Positions 34,098-43,188 of a stretch of 64,000 bases of DNA are shown one piece after another. Below the pieces are notes generated by a model. The model was not told the DNA's origin. It worked only from the letters and a program-made list of their open reading frames with translations, and made no database searches. The translations under genes were made by a program, and so were the position numbers. Numbering within the stretch: position 1 is the stretch's first letter; every line of letters begins with the position of its first letter. The stretch comes from Paracoccaceae bacterium (GTDB lineage: Bacteria > Pseudomonadota > Alphaproteobacteria > Rhodobacterales > Rhodobacteraceae): the NCBI GenBank assembly GCA_020637675.1, contig JACKKD010000002.1, positions 682,001 through 746,000 on the forward strand, given 5' to 3'.

Positions 34098-34700
34098 ATG
34101 GAAAACATCACCTTCGACCTTCTCGGCATGCATCGGCACGGTGTGGCGTTCTACGACTATCTGAAGATGCGCAAACGGGTATTCGTCGACGAACTCGGGT
34201 GGGACATCCCCCACAACGAGTTCGTCGAGATGGACCAGTACGACAATCCGCTGACGCATTATTCGCTCGTCGTCCGGGACGGCCGCCTGATTGGCGGGGC
34301 CCGGATGCTCTCGACCCTGGCCGAATGGAACGGCGCGGGCTGCATGCTCAACGACGTGCTTGCGGGCAAGCTGCCGACGATCCCGAAGAGCGTCATCGAC
34401 GGGCCGATCCGCAGCGCGCAGGTCTGGGAATGCTCGCGGCTCGTCATGGCCGAGGACATCGGCTCTGCCGAGGAGCGGGCGGAATGCCTGTCGCTGATCG
34501 TCGACGGTCTGGCGGACATGGCGCGCAGGCAGGGCGCCTCGCAATTGATCTCGCTGACCCGCCTGCCGCTTCTTCGCGCGCTGCGCCAGCTTGGCTGGGC
34601 CTGCGACCGGATCGGCCAGCCCTATGTGCAGGACGGGCGCAGCTACGCTGTCCTGAGCATGCCGGCCGCGAAGACCCCGGTCGCCATCGCGGCGGAGTGA
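34098..34700 (+). CDS. Acyl-homoserine-lactone synthase (LuxI family)
   Basis: Makes the AHL signal from SAM and acyl-ACP. The 200-aa protein keeps the LuxI-family key residues: R25 with F29, W35, D46 and D49 (EMDQYDN), R69 (GGARML), E111 and R114 (WECSRLVM). All are present, so it should be active. Strong AGGAGGGG ribosome site. Downstream of luxR, same strand. The acyl chain made cannot be predicted. Confidence 0.9.
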   Translation: MENITFDLLGMHRHGVAFYDYLKMRKRVFVDELGWDIPHNEFVEMDQYDNPLTHYSLVVRDGRLIGGARMLSTLAEWNGAGCMLNDVLAGKLPTIPKSVIDGPIRSAQVWECSRLVMAEDIGSAEERAECLSLIVDGLADMARRQGASQLISLTRLPLLRALRQLGWACDRIGQPYVQDGRSYAVLSMPAAKTPVAIAAE

Positions 34701-34847
34701 CCGCAGCCGGGGCGACGCCCCAGCCCGACCTGCGGGCCGGGCGCAGGGCGTCGCCCGGCCAAGGGGGCGACGCGTCGAATTCGCACGTTTGCATCCTTGC
34801 CGCGGATGCCGGTTGACGGCAATGTGACAGCGCCCGGCGGAGTCCGG

Positions 34848-34876
34848 TTGAACGCGGGTGCCGCCCTGCATAAATA
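34848..34876 (+). promoter_or_regulatory. Promoter upstream of lon
   Basis: TTGAAC (34848-34853), 17 bp, TAAATA (34871-34876), about 75 bp before the lon ATG. The -35 core TTGAA is also compatible with a heat-shock sigma factor, as known for lon in other proteobacteria. The 34701-34847 stretch before it has GC-rich inverted repeats but no gene. Confidence 0.5.
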
Positions 34877-34951
34877 GGACGCGGAACGGAAAGGGCCGGG
34901 TGCCGCCGATGTCCGGGGCCGGTGTCCTTTTGCGAAGAACAGGAAACGCGA

Positions 34952-37357
34952 ATGAAAGAGCAGCTTTCGCCCAGCTACCCGGTGTTGCCCCTGCGCGACA
35001 TCGTGGTGTTTCCGCACATGATCGTCCCGCTCTTTGTCGGGCGCGAGAAGTCGGTGCGGGCGCTGGAAGAGGTGATGAGGGAGGACAAGCAGATCCTGCT
35101 GTCCTCGCAGATCGACCCGACGCAGGATGAACCCACGCCCGAAGGCATCTACAAGGCCGGCGTCCTCGCCAATGTGCTGCAACTCCTGAAGCTGCCGGAC
35201 GGCACCGTGAAGGTGCTTGTCGAAGGCCGCGCCCGGGTGCGGATCGTCGAATTCATCGACAATGACGCCTATTTCGAGGCGCGGGCCGAAGGCCTGACCG
35301 AGATGCCGGGCGACCGCGCGACGGTCGAGGCGCTCCTGCGCTCGGTTGCCGAGGAATTCGAGCGTTACGCCAAGATCAAGAAGAACGTGCCGGAAGAGGC
35401 GCTTTCGGCAGTGTCCGAGGCGCGCGACCCGGCCAAGCTCGCGGACCTCGTGTCGGGCCATCTCGGCATCGAGGTGGGCCACAAGCAGGAACTCCTGGAG
35501 ACGCTCGATGTCGCCGAGCGGCTGGAGAAGGTCTATGGCCTGATGCAGGGCGAGATGTCGGTCCTGCAGGTCGAGAAGAAGATCAAGAGCCGCGTCAAGA
35601 GCCAGATGGAGCGCACCCAGCGCGAGTACTATCTGAATGAGCAGATGAAGGCGATCCAGCGCGAGCTTGGCGACGGCGAGGAAGGCCAGAACGAGATCAA
35701 CGAGCTGACCGAGAAGATCGCCAGGACCAAGTTCTCGAAGGAGGCACGCGACAAGGCGGAAGCTGAACTGAAGAAGCTGAAGTCGATGTCGCCGATGTCG
35801 GCCGAGGCGACGGTGGTGCGCAACTACCTCGACTGGCTTCTGAGCCTGCCCTGGGGCGTCAAGTCCCGGGTCAAGAAGGATCTGAGGAAAGCCCAGGAAG
35901 TCCTTGATAACGATCACTATGGCCTTGAAAAGGTCAAGGAGCGGATCGTCGAGTACCTGGCCGTGCAGCAGCGCAGCCAGAAGATGAAGGGTCCGATCCT
36001 CTGCCTCGTCGGCCCTCCGGGCGTCGGCAAGACCTCGCTCGGCAAGTCGGTCGCGCGCGCCACGGGGCGCGAGTTCATCCGCATCTCGCTCGGCGGTGTC
36101 CGGGACGAGTCGGAGATTCGCGGCCACCGGCGGACCTACATCGGCTCCATGCCCGGCAAGATCATCCAGGCGCTGAAGAAGGCCAAGACCACCAATCCCC
36201 TCATCCTGCTCGACGAGATCGACAAGATGGGGCAGGACTTCCGCGGCGACCCGGCCTCGGCGATGCTTGAGGTGCTCGACCCGGAACAGAACAACACGTT
36301 CATGGACCACTATCTCGAGGTCGAATACGACCTTTCGAACGTGATGTTCCTGACCACGGCCAACAGCTACAACATGCCGGGGCCGCTACTCGACCGGATG
36401 GAGATCATCCCGCTCGCCGGTTACACCGAGGACGAGAAGCGCGAGATCGCCAAGCAGCACCTGATCCCGAAGCAGGTCAAGAACCACGGCCTGAAGAAGA
36501 CCGAGTTCAAGCTGACGGACGAGGCCTTGCAGGAGATGATCCGCACCTACACCCGCGAAGCGGGGGTGCGGAACCTCGAGCGCGAGATCTCCAAGATCGC
36601 GCGGAAGGCGCTGACCCGGATCGTCCGCAAGGACGTGCAGAGGATCGAGGTGACGCCGGAAAACCTCGAGGACTTCCTTGGTGTGAAGAAGTTCCGCTAC
36701 GGCCTGGCCGAGAAGGAAGACCAGATCGGCGTGGTCACGGGCCTTGCCTGGACCTCGGTCGGTGGCGATCTTCTGTCGATCGAGGCGCTGAAGCTGCCCG
36801 GAAAGGGGCGGATGAAGACCACCGGGAAGCTCGGCGACGTGATGAAGGAATCGATCGAGGCGGCGTCCTCGTTCGTCCGCGCGATCAGCCCGGAGATCGG
36901 GGTGAAGCCGCCGCTCTTCGAGAAGATCGACATCCACGTCCACGTGCCGGAAGGCGCCACGCCCAAGGACGGGCCGTCAGCCGGCGTGGCGATGGTCACC
37001 TCCATCGTCTCGGTCCTGACGCAGATCCCGGTCCGCAAGGACATCGCCATGACGGGCGAGGTCACGCTGCGGGGCAACGTGCTGCCGATCGGAGGCTTGA
37101 AGGAGAAGCTTCTGGCAGCACTTCGGGGTGGCATCAAGACCGTGCTGATCCCTGAGGAGAACGCCAAGGATCTGGCGGAGATTCCGGACAACGTGAAGGC
37201 AGGACTGACGATCATCCCGGTTGCCCATGTCCGCGAGGTCCTGAAGAACGCGCTCGTCCGGATGCCCGAGCCCGTCGAATGGGACGCCGAGGCCGAAGAG
37301 GCTGCCGCGCGGGCGGCGGTCGCGGACAAGTCCGGCGCGGCGGCGACCGCGCACTGA
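34952..37357 (+). CDS. lon: ATP-dependent protease Lon
   Basis: AAA+ serine protease that degrades misfolded and regulatory proteins. 801 aa, the usual length. N-terminal substrate domain from LPLRDIVVFPHM, Walker A GPPGVGKTSLGKS near residue 355, Walker B ILLDEIDKMG, and the protease domain with catalytic Ser in DGPSAGVAM and Lys in GGLKEKLLAALRGG. The start at 34952 follows AGGAA; an upstream ATG at 34922 is rejected. A strong terminator follows. Relevant to LuxR/LuxI stability by neighbourhood only. Confidence 0.97.
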   Translation: MKEQLSPSYPVLPLRDIVVFPHMIVPLFVGREKSVRALEEVMREDKQILLSSQIDPTQDEPTPEGIYKAGVLANVLQLLKLPDGTVKVLVEGRARVRIVEFIDNDAYFEARAEGLTEMPGDRATVEALLRSVAEEFERYAKIKKNVPEEALSAVSEARDPAKLADLVSGHLGIEVGHKQELLETLDVAERLEKVYGLMQGEMSVLQVEKKIKSRVKSQMERTQREYYLNEQMKAIQRELGDGEEGQNEINELTEKIARTKFSKEARDKAEAELKKLKSMSPMSAEATVVRNYLDWLLSLPWGVKSRVKKDLRKAQEVLDNDHYGLEKVKERIVEYLAVQQRSQKMKGPILCLVGPPGVGKTSLGKSVARATGREFIRISLGGVRDESEIRGHRRTYIGSMPGKIIQALKKAKTTNPLILLDEIDKMGQDFRGDPASAMLEVLDPEQNNTFMDHYLEVEYDLSNVMFLTTANSYNMPGPLLDRMEIIPLAGYTEDEKREIAKQHLIPKQVKNHGLKKTEFKLTDEALQEMIRTYTREAGVRNLEREISKIARKALTRIVRKDVQRIEVTPENLEDFLGVKKFRYGLAEKEDQIGVVTGLAWTSVGGDLLSIEALKLPGKGRMKTTGKLGDVMKESIEAASSFVRAISPEIGVKPPLFEKIDIHVHVPEGATPKDGPSAGVAMVTSIVSVLTQIPVRKDIAMTGEVTLRGNVLPIGGLKEKLLAALRGGIKTVLIPEENAKDLAEIPDNVKAGLTIIPVAHVREVLKNALVRMPEPVEWDAEAEEAAARAAVADKSGAAATAH

Positions 37358-37384
37358 GCGCCTGACGCGGATCGCCTGTGGATT

Positions 37385-37427
37385 GCCCTGCGGCCGGCAG
37401 TGACCGGCCGCAGGGCTCTTTCGTTTA
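37385..37427 (+). terminator. Intrinsic terminator of lon
   Basis: GCCCTGCGGCCGG (37385-37397) and CCGGCCGCAGGGC (37404-37416) form a perfect 13-bp stem with a 6-base loop, followed by TCTTTCGTTT. 37428-37705 after it holds no gene I can see. Confidence 0.9.
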
Positions 37428-37705
37428 TGCCGCCTCGCGCCGAGCACGGCGCTCGCGCCACTGCTTGCGCCGGCGCGACTTGCGCTCGCTCACCAAGTCT
37501 TGCGTGCGCAAGTCGTCTGTTCAGCGAGGGATGACGCTGTCCCGACCATGCCGCCGAGCCGGTCGGGCGTGGCGACGGGTTCGGCGTACGCGCCCCCCGG
37601 GCCCCGTGCAGCGGCAGTGTCGATCCGTCCACGCAATCGCCCCCGTCTGCGTGCGGTCTGCCCTCTTGCGCAGTGGCGCGATTGCGGCTAGGAACCGCGC
37701 CGATC

Positions 37706-37780
37706 GGGTGATTAGCTCAGTGGTAGAGCGCTTCGTTCACATCGAAGATGTCGGGGGTTCAAATCCCTCATCACCCACCA
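37706..37780 (+). tRNA. tRNA-Val (CAC)
   Basis: Full cloverleaf: acceptor GGGTGAT/ATCACCC, D arm AGCTCAGTGGTAGAG, anticodon arm CTTCGTTCACATCGAAG with anticodon CAC, T arm GGGTTCAAATCCC, and encoded CCA (37778-37780). Decodes GUG. Confidence 0.97.
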
Positions 37781-37913
37781 TCCCTCCTTGCCCTGCGCCA
37801 TGCCCGTCGTCGCTGGCACCCCTCCGGCCGACAGGCGCCCGCCTGCCAGGGGCGCCGACGCGCGGGAGGGGCGCGAATGTCCGGCCTGAACGCGTCGGCT
37901 TGCCACAAGACTG

Positions 37914-37941
37914 TTGATCTGTCGGCCAGTCGCATTATTGT
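37914..37941 (+). promoter_or_regulatory. Promoter of the amide operon
   Basis: TTGATC (37914-37919), 16 bp, TATTGT (37936-37941). It would start an RNA near 37948 that immediately enters the leader with the terminator hairpin. The 37781-37913 stretch before it contains no gene. Confidence 0.45.
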
Positions 37942-37977
37942 CGGAAAGGAACGACTACAACTTCATGCGGCAACCAG

Positions 37978-38017
37978 GCCCCGAGCGCAGCGTCCGTCCT
38001 GCTGCTTCGGGGCTTTT
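37978..38017 (+). terminator. Leader terminator (attenuator) before amiC
   Basis: GCCCCGA-GCAGC (37979-37991) pairs with GCTGC-TTCGGGGC (38001-38013), followed by TTTT (38014-38017), 18 bases before the amiC GTG. An intrinsic terminator in the leader of a gene set that encodes an ANTAR antiterminator is the expected arrangement for AmiR control. A further small hairpin GTCG/CGAC with an A-rich loop lies at 37940-37955. Confidence 0.65.
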
Positions 38018-38035
38018 GCGTTCAAGGGATACGGC

Positions 38036-39130
38036 GTGACCAAGCGGCGCATCGAGATTGGACTGCTCTATTCCCGTTCGGGAAGCTATTCGCTGATCTC
38101 CGAGGCCTGCCGTTCCGGCGCGCTCGCCGCCATCGCCGAACTGAACGCCGACCCTGCGCTCGATCTGTCCTTCGTGCCGGTCGAGCGCGATCCGGAAGGC
38201 AACGTCGATCTCTATGGCCCCCTCTGCGAGGAAATCCTTCGCGACACGGGCGCACGCCATGTTATCGGCTGCGTGACGTCCTGGAGCCGCAAGGAGGTCA
38301 TCCCCACGCTCGAGCGCTATGGCGGGACGCTCTGGTATGCCGTTCCCTACGAGGGGTTCGAGGCGTCGGACCATGTCGTCTATACCCATGCCTGCCCGAA
38401 CCAGCACCTTCTGCCACTGCTCGAGTGGGTGATGCCCGCGCATGGCCGCAAGGCCTATCTGACGGGATCGAACTACATCTGGGGCTGGGAGATGAACCGT
38501 CTCGCCCGCGAGCGCATCTCGCAGGCCGGAGGCGAGATCGCCGGGGAAAGGTATCTTCCCATCGGATCGCGCGACGTCGGCCGGATGATCGAGGAGATCC
38601 GCTTCTCGCGGCCTGATTTCATCCTGAATTCGCTGATCGGGCCCTCATCCTACGAATTCCTCTCTGCCTATCGCGATCTGGGCCAGCAGGACCCGCATTT
38701 CCAGCCGTCGCGCTGCCCGGTCCTGTCGTGCAACATGACGGAATGCGAACTGCCCGCGATCGGGATCGCCGCGGAAGGAATTGTCGCGGCCGGCCCCTAC
38801 TTCCGCGGGGTGGAGGGCTGGCCTGGGGGCGGAAGGTTCGGCTCCTCGCACGAGGCGGCCGCCTATACCGCGGTGCGGGAACTCGCACGGTTGCTGGACG
38901 GGCGGCCGGGGGCCGAGGCACTGCCGCTGTCGCAGCTTCTCGCGGACGGCCATGCCCTGGGCGGGATCATCGACCCCGAAACGCATCATACCGTCCTGCC
39001 GGCCCTAGTGGCGCGGGTGGAGGGCGGCGTATTCCGCCTCGTCCACAGGCGCGATCGCGTGGCCGGCGATCCCTACCTCACCCGCTCGACCCATATGGGC
39101 ACGGGCGCGAAGCTGCGGGTGGTGTCGTGA
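38036..39130 (+). CDS. amiC: AmiC-type amide sensor (periplasmic-binding-protein fold)
   Basis: A 364-aa cytosolic protein of the AmiC/UrtA binding-protein family without a signal peptide. AmiC binds short amides and controls the antiterminator AmiR. Segments: IEIGLLYSRSGSYSL, FVPVERDPEGNV, GCVTSWSRKEVIPTLE, LTGSNYIWGWEMNR, IEEIRFSRPDFILNSLIGPS. Starts at GTG 38036 after AAGGGA. Overlaps amiR by GTGA. The following transport and amidase genes support the amide-sensor role. Confidence 0.85.
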   Translation: MTKRRIEIGLLYSRSGSYSLISEACRSGALAAIAELNADPALDLSFVPVERDPEGNVDLYGPLCEEILRDTGARHVIGCVTSWSRKEVIPTLERYGGTLWYAVPYEGFEASDHVVYTHACPNQHLLPLLEWVMPAHGRKAYLTGSNYIWGWEMNRLARERISQAGGEIAGERYLPIGSRDVGRMIEEIRFSRPDFILNSLIGPSSYEFLSAYRDLGQQDPHFQPSRCPVLSCNMTECELPAIGIAAEGIVAAGPYFRGVEGWPGGGRFGSSHEAAAYTAVRELARLLDGRPGAEALPLSQLLADGHALGGIIDPETHHTVLPALVARVEGGVFRLVHRRDRVAGDPYLTRSTHMGTGAKLRVVS

Positions 39131-39735
39131 GGCGGCCGATACGGATTCCGGATCTCGGCGGCGCAAGGGTGGCAATCCTTCACCGGCCCCATCCGACCGT
39201 CCACGCCCTGGTGCGGCAGTTGACGGCCATCGGCCTCGACGTGGCCCAATCCTGGCCGGAACTCGGGGCCGATGCGATCGGCGCGGATTACGTCTTTTTC
39301 GATGCCGACATGGGGCATGACGGAATGTTCCCGTGGCCGCCCGGCCAACCCCCGGTGCCGATGATCGCGCTCATCGGGTCCGAGGCGCCGGGGCGGATCG
39401 AATGGGCGCTCAGGGCGGGCGCCCATGCCCAGCTTCTGAAGCCTGTGGGCGACAACGGGGCATATTCGGCGCTGTTGATCGCCCGGGACGCCTTCGACGC
39501 ACAGAGGGCGCTCTTTGCAGAGATCGCCGACCTGAGGCGCAGGCTCGACGGGCGCCAGACGGTCGTGCGTGCGGTGACGCTGCTCGCCGCGCGGGGAAAG
39601 ACCGAGGAGGAAGCCTACGCGCAACTGCGCCGGATGGCGATGGCCTGGCGGATCAGCTTCGAGGATGCCGCCGCGCGCATCGTCGCCAGCCGCGACGCGA
39701 CCCTTCCTGGCGGAGAGGAGGTTCAGGGTGGCTGA
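39127..39735 (+). CDS. amiR: AmiR-type ANTAR domain transcription antiterminator
   Basis: 202 residues: a response-regulator-like N-terminal part without the phosphorylated aspartate set (GARVAILHRPHPTVHALVRQL, FDADMGHDG) and a C-terminal coiled coil plus ANTAR RNA-binding domain (AVTLLAARGKTEEEAYAQLRRMAM, A-x-R type). AmiR binds leader RNA and stops formation of the terminator; AmiC sequesters it when no amide is present. GTG start at 39127. Overlaps the next permease gene by 8 bp. Confidence 0.83.
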   Translation: MRRPIRIPDLGGARVAILHRPHPTVHALVRQLTAIGLDVAQSWPELGADAIGADYVFFDADMGHDGMFPWPPGQPPVPMIALIGSEAPGRIEWALRAGAHAQLLKPVGDNGAYSALLIARDAFDAQRALFAEIADLRRRLDGRQTVVRAVTLLAARGKTEEEAYAQLRRMAMAWRISFEDAAARIVASRDATLPGGEEVQGG

Positions 39736-40615
39736 CCTGTCGCTTGCCGCGCCTCCCCCGCGGCCCCGGAGCGCCCTGCGACGCCTGATGGAGCGGCGGC
39801 TCGCGCTTTTCGGTCTTCTGCTTATCGTCCTCGTCGTCGGGGCCGCGGTGTTGGCGCCCTGGCTCGCCCCCTATCCGCCGCAGGAGCAACTCTTCGACGG
39901 GCTCACCCTGGAAGGCGCGCCGCTGCCACCCGACGGCCGCTTCGTGATGGGGACCGATCTTCTGGGGCGCGACCTGTTCAGCCGGATGCTCTACGGCGCG
40001 CAGACCTCGCTCATAATCGGGGTCGTGGCCAACGGGATGGCCCTCCTGATCGGAACGCTCGTCGGGCTGACCGCGGGCCTCTTCCGGGGCTGGATCGGCT
40101 CGGCGCTGATGCGCTTCACCGACCTGATGATGGCGTTTCCCGCGCTGCTCCTCGCGATCTGCCTCGCGGCGATCTTCAAGCCCTCGCTCTGGATCGTCGC
40201 GCTTGTGATTGCTCTGGTGAACTGGGTGCAGACGGCACGGGTGATCTATACCGAGACGACATCGCTCGCCGAGCGCGACTTCATCGCCGCCGAGCGCACG
40301 CTGGGCGCGGGAACCGGCCGCATCCTCTTTCATCACATCCTGCCGCACCTCGTGCCGACGATCATCGTCTGGGGAACGCTCGGAATTTCCACGACCGTGC
40401 TTCTTGAGGCGACGCTATCCTTCCTCGGCGTGGGCGTGCAGCCGCCGACGCCGTCCTGGGGCAACATCATCTTCGAGAACCAGACCTATTTCCAGGCCGC
40501 CCCCTGGCTCGTCTTCATCCCCGGCGCGGCGATCATCCTGCTGGCGCTCGCCTTCAACCTCGTGGGCGATGCCTTGCGCGACGTGCTCGACCCCACGCAG
40601 CGGGGGCGCGACTGA
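39728..40615 (+). CDS. ABC transporter permease, DppC/OppC-like
   Basis: A 295-aa inner-membrane permease of the peptide/nickel/opine type with an N-terminal MERRLALFGLLLIVL helix, five further helices, the EAA loop (AAERTLGAGTGRILFHHILPH) and the C-terminal ATLSFLGVGVQPPTPSWG. Pairs with the DppB-like gene that follows. GTG start at 39728 after GAGGAGG. Confidence 0.9.
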   Translation: MADLSLAAPPPRPRSALRRLMERRLALFGLLLIVLVVGAAVLAPWLAPYPPQEQLFDGLTLEGAPLPPDGRFVMGTDLLGRDLFSRMLYGAQTSLIIGVVANGMALLIGTLVGLTAGLFRGWIGSALMRFTDLMMAFPALLLAICLAAIFKPSLWIVALVIALVNWVQTARVIYTETTSLAERDFIAAERTLGAGTGRILFHHILPHLVPTIIVWGTLGISTTVLLEATLSFLGVGVQPPTPSWGNIIFENQTYFQAAPWLVFIPGAAIILLALAFNLVGDALRDVLDPTQRGRD

Positions 40616-40616
40616 C

Positions 40617-41537
40617 ATGGCCGGCTACATCCTCCGCCGTCTGGTCCAGTCCGCCCTGATCCTTGTGGGGATCAGCTTCGTGACCTTCGTTCTGCTCTAT
40701 GTCCTGCCCGCCGATCCGGTGCGCCAGATCGCCGGTCGGTCGGCCACGGCCGAGACGGTGGAAAACATCCGCCGGCAGCTCGGCCTCGATCAGCCTTTCG
40801 TGGTGCAGTACGGCCGCTACCTCGCGGCGCTGCTCCAGGGCGACATGGGGCGAAGCTACCTCCAGAAGACCGAGGTGACGGAACTCATCCTGTCGCGGCT
40901 TCCAGCCACGCTGCAACTCATGTCCGCCGGGATCGTGGCGGAACTTGTCCTCGGTCTCTCGATGGGTGTCGCGGCCGCTCTGATGCGGGGCAGGGCGGGT
41001 GACCAGCTTCTGATGATGGCCTCTTTCGTGACGGTCTCCGCTCCTCAGTTCGTGGTCAGCCTGCTTCTGCTCTATGTCTTCGCGGTGAAGCTCGGCTGGT
41101 TTCCGATCGGCGGCTACGGGACGGCGGCCCATCTGGTGCTGCCCGCGGTCACGCTCGGTATTCTCGGATCGGGCTGGTATTCGCGGATGATGCGCTCCTC
41201 CATGATCGAGGTCTTGCGTGCCGACTACATCCGGACCGCGCGGGCCAAGGGTCTTTCCGGCCTTCGCGTCGTTCTCGGCCATGCCCTGCCCAATGCGATC
41301 CTGCCGGTCGTCGCCATGATCGGCATCGACATCGGCATCTTCATGGGGGGCATCGTCGTCGTGGAGAGCGTCTTCGGCTGGCCCGGCATCGGCCAGCTTG
41401 CCTGGCAGGCAATCCAGCGGGTGGACATCCCGATCATCATGGGCGTCACCCTGGTCTCGGCGTTGGCCATCGTCATCGGGAACCTTCTGGCCGACCTCGT
41501 TGCCCCGCTCATTGATCCCCGCATCCGTCTGCGCTGA
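40617..41537 (+). CDS. ABC transporter permease, DppB/OppB-like
   Basis: A 306-aa permease with the DppB hallmarks: N-terminal YILRRLVQSALILVGISF, then DPVRQIAG, RRQLGLDQPF, the EAA loop (RTARAKGLSGLRVVLGHAL) and the GWPGIGQLAWQAIQRVD segment. It starts one base after the DppC-like stop codon. Forms the transmembrane channel with the previous gene product. Confidence 0.9.
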   Translation: MAGYILRRLVQSALILVGISFVTFVLLYVLPADPVRQIAGRSATAETVENIRRQLGLDQPFVVQYGRYLAALLQGDMGRSYLQKTEVTELILSRLPATLQLMSAGIVAELVLGLSMGVAAALMRGRAGDQLLMMASFVTVSAPQFVVSLLLLYVFAVKLGWFPIGGYGTAAHLVLPAVTLGILGSGWYSRMMRSSMIEVLRADYIRTARAKGLSGLRVVLGHALPNAILPVVAMIGIDIGIFMGGIVVVESVFGWPGIGQLAWQAIQRVDIPIIMGVTLVSALAIVIGNLLADLVAPLIDPRIRLR

Positions 41538-41576
41538 CCATCACCAACCAGAAACCACCTCAACAGGAGAGAAGAC

Positions 41577-43187
41577 ATGAAGAAATGGCTCGTTTCCACC
41601 GCCCTCGCGCTGACGCTGGCACTGCCCGCCGCGGCGCAGGATTATACCCCCGACCCCAATGCGAAGCCGGGCGGGACGATCACCATCACCTACAAGGACG
41701 ATGTGGCGACGCTCGACCCGGCGATCGGCTACGACTGGCAGAACTGGTCGATGATCAAGTCTATCTTCGACGGGCTGATGGACTACGTGCCGGGGACAAC
41801 GACCCTGCGCGCCGGCCTCGCCGAGAGTTACGAGATCTCGCCCGACGGGCTGACCTACACCTTCAAGCTGCGCCCGGGCGTGAAGTTCCACAACGGTCGC
41901 GAGATGACGGCGGAGGACGTGAAATATTCGCTCGACCGGGTCACCGACCCCGCCACACAGTCGCCGGGCGCGGGCTTCTTCGGCTCCATCGCAGGGTTCG
42001 AGGCCGCCGGCCCCGACGGGCTGTCGGGGGTCGAAGTCGTCGATCCTCTGACGGTCAAGATCACGCTGTCGCGCCCCGACGCCACCTTCCTGCATGTCAT
42101 GGCGCTGAACTTCGCCTCCGTGGTGCCGAAGGAGGCCGTGGATGCTCTGGGCAGCGATTTCGGCAAGCAGCCGGTCGGCACGGGGGCTTTCCGGCTCGGC
42201 GAATGGACGCTGGGACAGCGGCTGGTCTTCGAGAAGAACGCGGATTACTGGCGCGAGGGCGTGCCCTATCTCGACAGCGTCGTGTTCGAAGTCGGGCAGG
42301 AACCGGTGGTCGCCCTCCTCAGGCTGCAGAACGGCGAGGTGGACGTGCCCGGCGACGGCATCCCGCCGGCAAAGTTCACCGAGGTCATGGGTGACCCGGC
42401 GCAGGCGGCCCGCGTCGTCCAGGGCGGCCAGTTGCACACCGGCTACATCACGCTGAACGTGACGATGCCGCCGTTCGACAAGGTCGAGGTGCGCAAGGCC
42501 GTGAACATGGCGATCAACAAGGAGCGGATCACCCAGATCATCAACGGCCGCGCGGTGCCCGCCACCCAGCCGCTGCCGCCCTCGATGCCGGGCTACACGG
42601 AAGGCTATGCCGGCTATCCCTATGACGTGGAAGGCGCGAAGAAGCTTCTGGCCGACGCGGGCCTGGCCGACGGTTTCGAAACCGACCTTTACGTCATGAA
42701 CACCGACCCCAACCCGCGCATCGCCCAGGCGATCCAGCAGGACCTCGCGACCATCGGCATCAAGGCCAACATCCAGTCGCTCGCGCAGGCAAACGTGATC
42801 GAGGCAGGCGGCGCGGGCACGGCACCGATGATCTGGTCCGGCGGCATGGCCTGGATCGCCGACTTCCCCGATCCGTCCAACTTCTACGGCCCGATCCTCG
42901 GCTGTGCCGGTGCGGGCGACGGGGGCTGGAACTGGTCGAAGTTCTGCGACGAAGCGCTCGACAAGATGGCGGTGGAGGCCGACAGCCTCTCCGACCCGGC
43001 GCGGGCGGAGGAGCGGCTCAAGCTCTGGTCGGATGTCTACATGGGGGTCATGGAAAAGGCGCCGTGGGTGCCGGTGTTCAACGAGGAACGCTACACCATG
43101 AAATCTGAACGGATGGGCGGCGACGACGCGCTCTACGTCGATCCGGTCTCGATCCCCGTGAACTATGACTACGTCTACGTGAAATAA
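41577..43187 (+). CDS. ABC transporter substrate-binding protein (family 5)
   Basis: A 536-aa periplasmic binding protein with a cleaved signal peptide (MKKWLVSTALALTLALPAAAQ). SBP_bac_5 features: AESYEISPDGLTYTFKLRPGVKFHNG, then DVKYSLDRV and PSMPGYTEGYAGYPYD. Strong AGGAGAG ribosome site. The likely ligand is an amide or a short peptide/amide compound, inferred from the amidase gene that follows. Confidence 0.92.
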   Translation: MKKWLVSTALALTLALPAAAQDYTPDPNAKPGGTITITYKDDVATLDPAIGYDWQNWSMIKSIFDGLMDYVPGTTTLRAGLAESYEISPDGLTYTFKLRPGVKFHNGREMTAEDVKYSLDRVTDPATQSPGAGFFGSIAGFEAAGPDGLSGVEVVDPLTVKITLSRPDATFLHVMALNFASVVPKEAVDALGSDFGKQPVGTGAFRLGEWTLGQRLVFEKNADYWREGVPYLDSVVFEVGQEPVVALLRLQNGEVDVPGDGIPPAKFTEVMGDPAQAARVVQGGQLHTGYITLNVTMPPFDKVEVRKAVNMAINKERITQIINGRAVPATQPLPPSMPGYTEGYAGYPYDVEGAKKLLADAGLADGFETDLYVMNTDPNPRIAQAIQQDLATIGIKANIQSLAQANVIEAGGAGTAPMIWSGGMAWIADFPDPSNFYGPILGCAGAGDGGWNWSKFCDEALDKMAVEADSLSDPARAEERLKLWSDVYMGVMEKAPWVPVFNEERYTMKSERMGGDDALYVDPVSIPVNYDYVYVK

Positions 43188-43188
43188 C

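Noticed and set aside
34701..34847. GC-rich inverted repeats between luxI and lon as a regulatory RNA
   Set aside because: Hairpins such as GGGGCGACGCCCC are present, but without promoter or conservation evidence they may only be part of the luxI terminator.
37940..38013. Classic twin hexaloop ANTAR RNA hairpins in the amide leader
   Set aside because: A terminator and one small hairpin are visible, but I could not fit two loops with A at position 1 and G at position 4, so only the terminator is reported.
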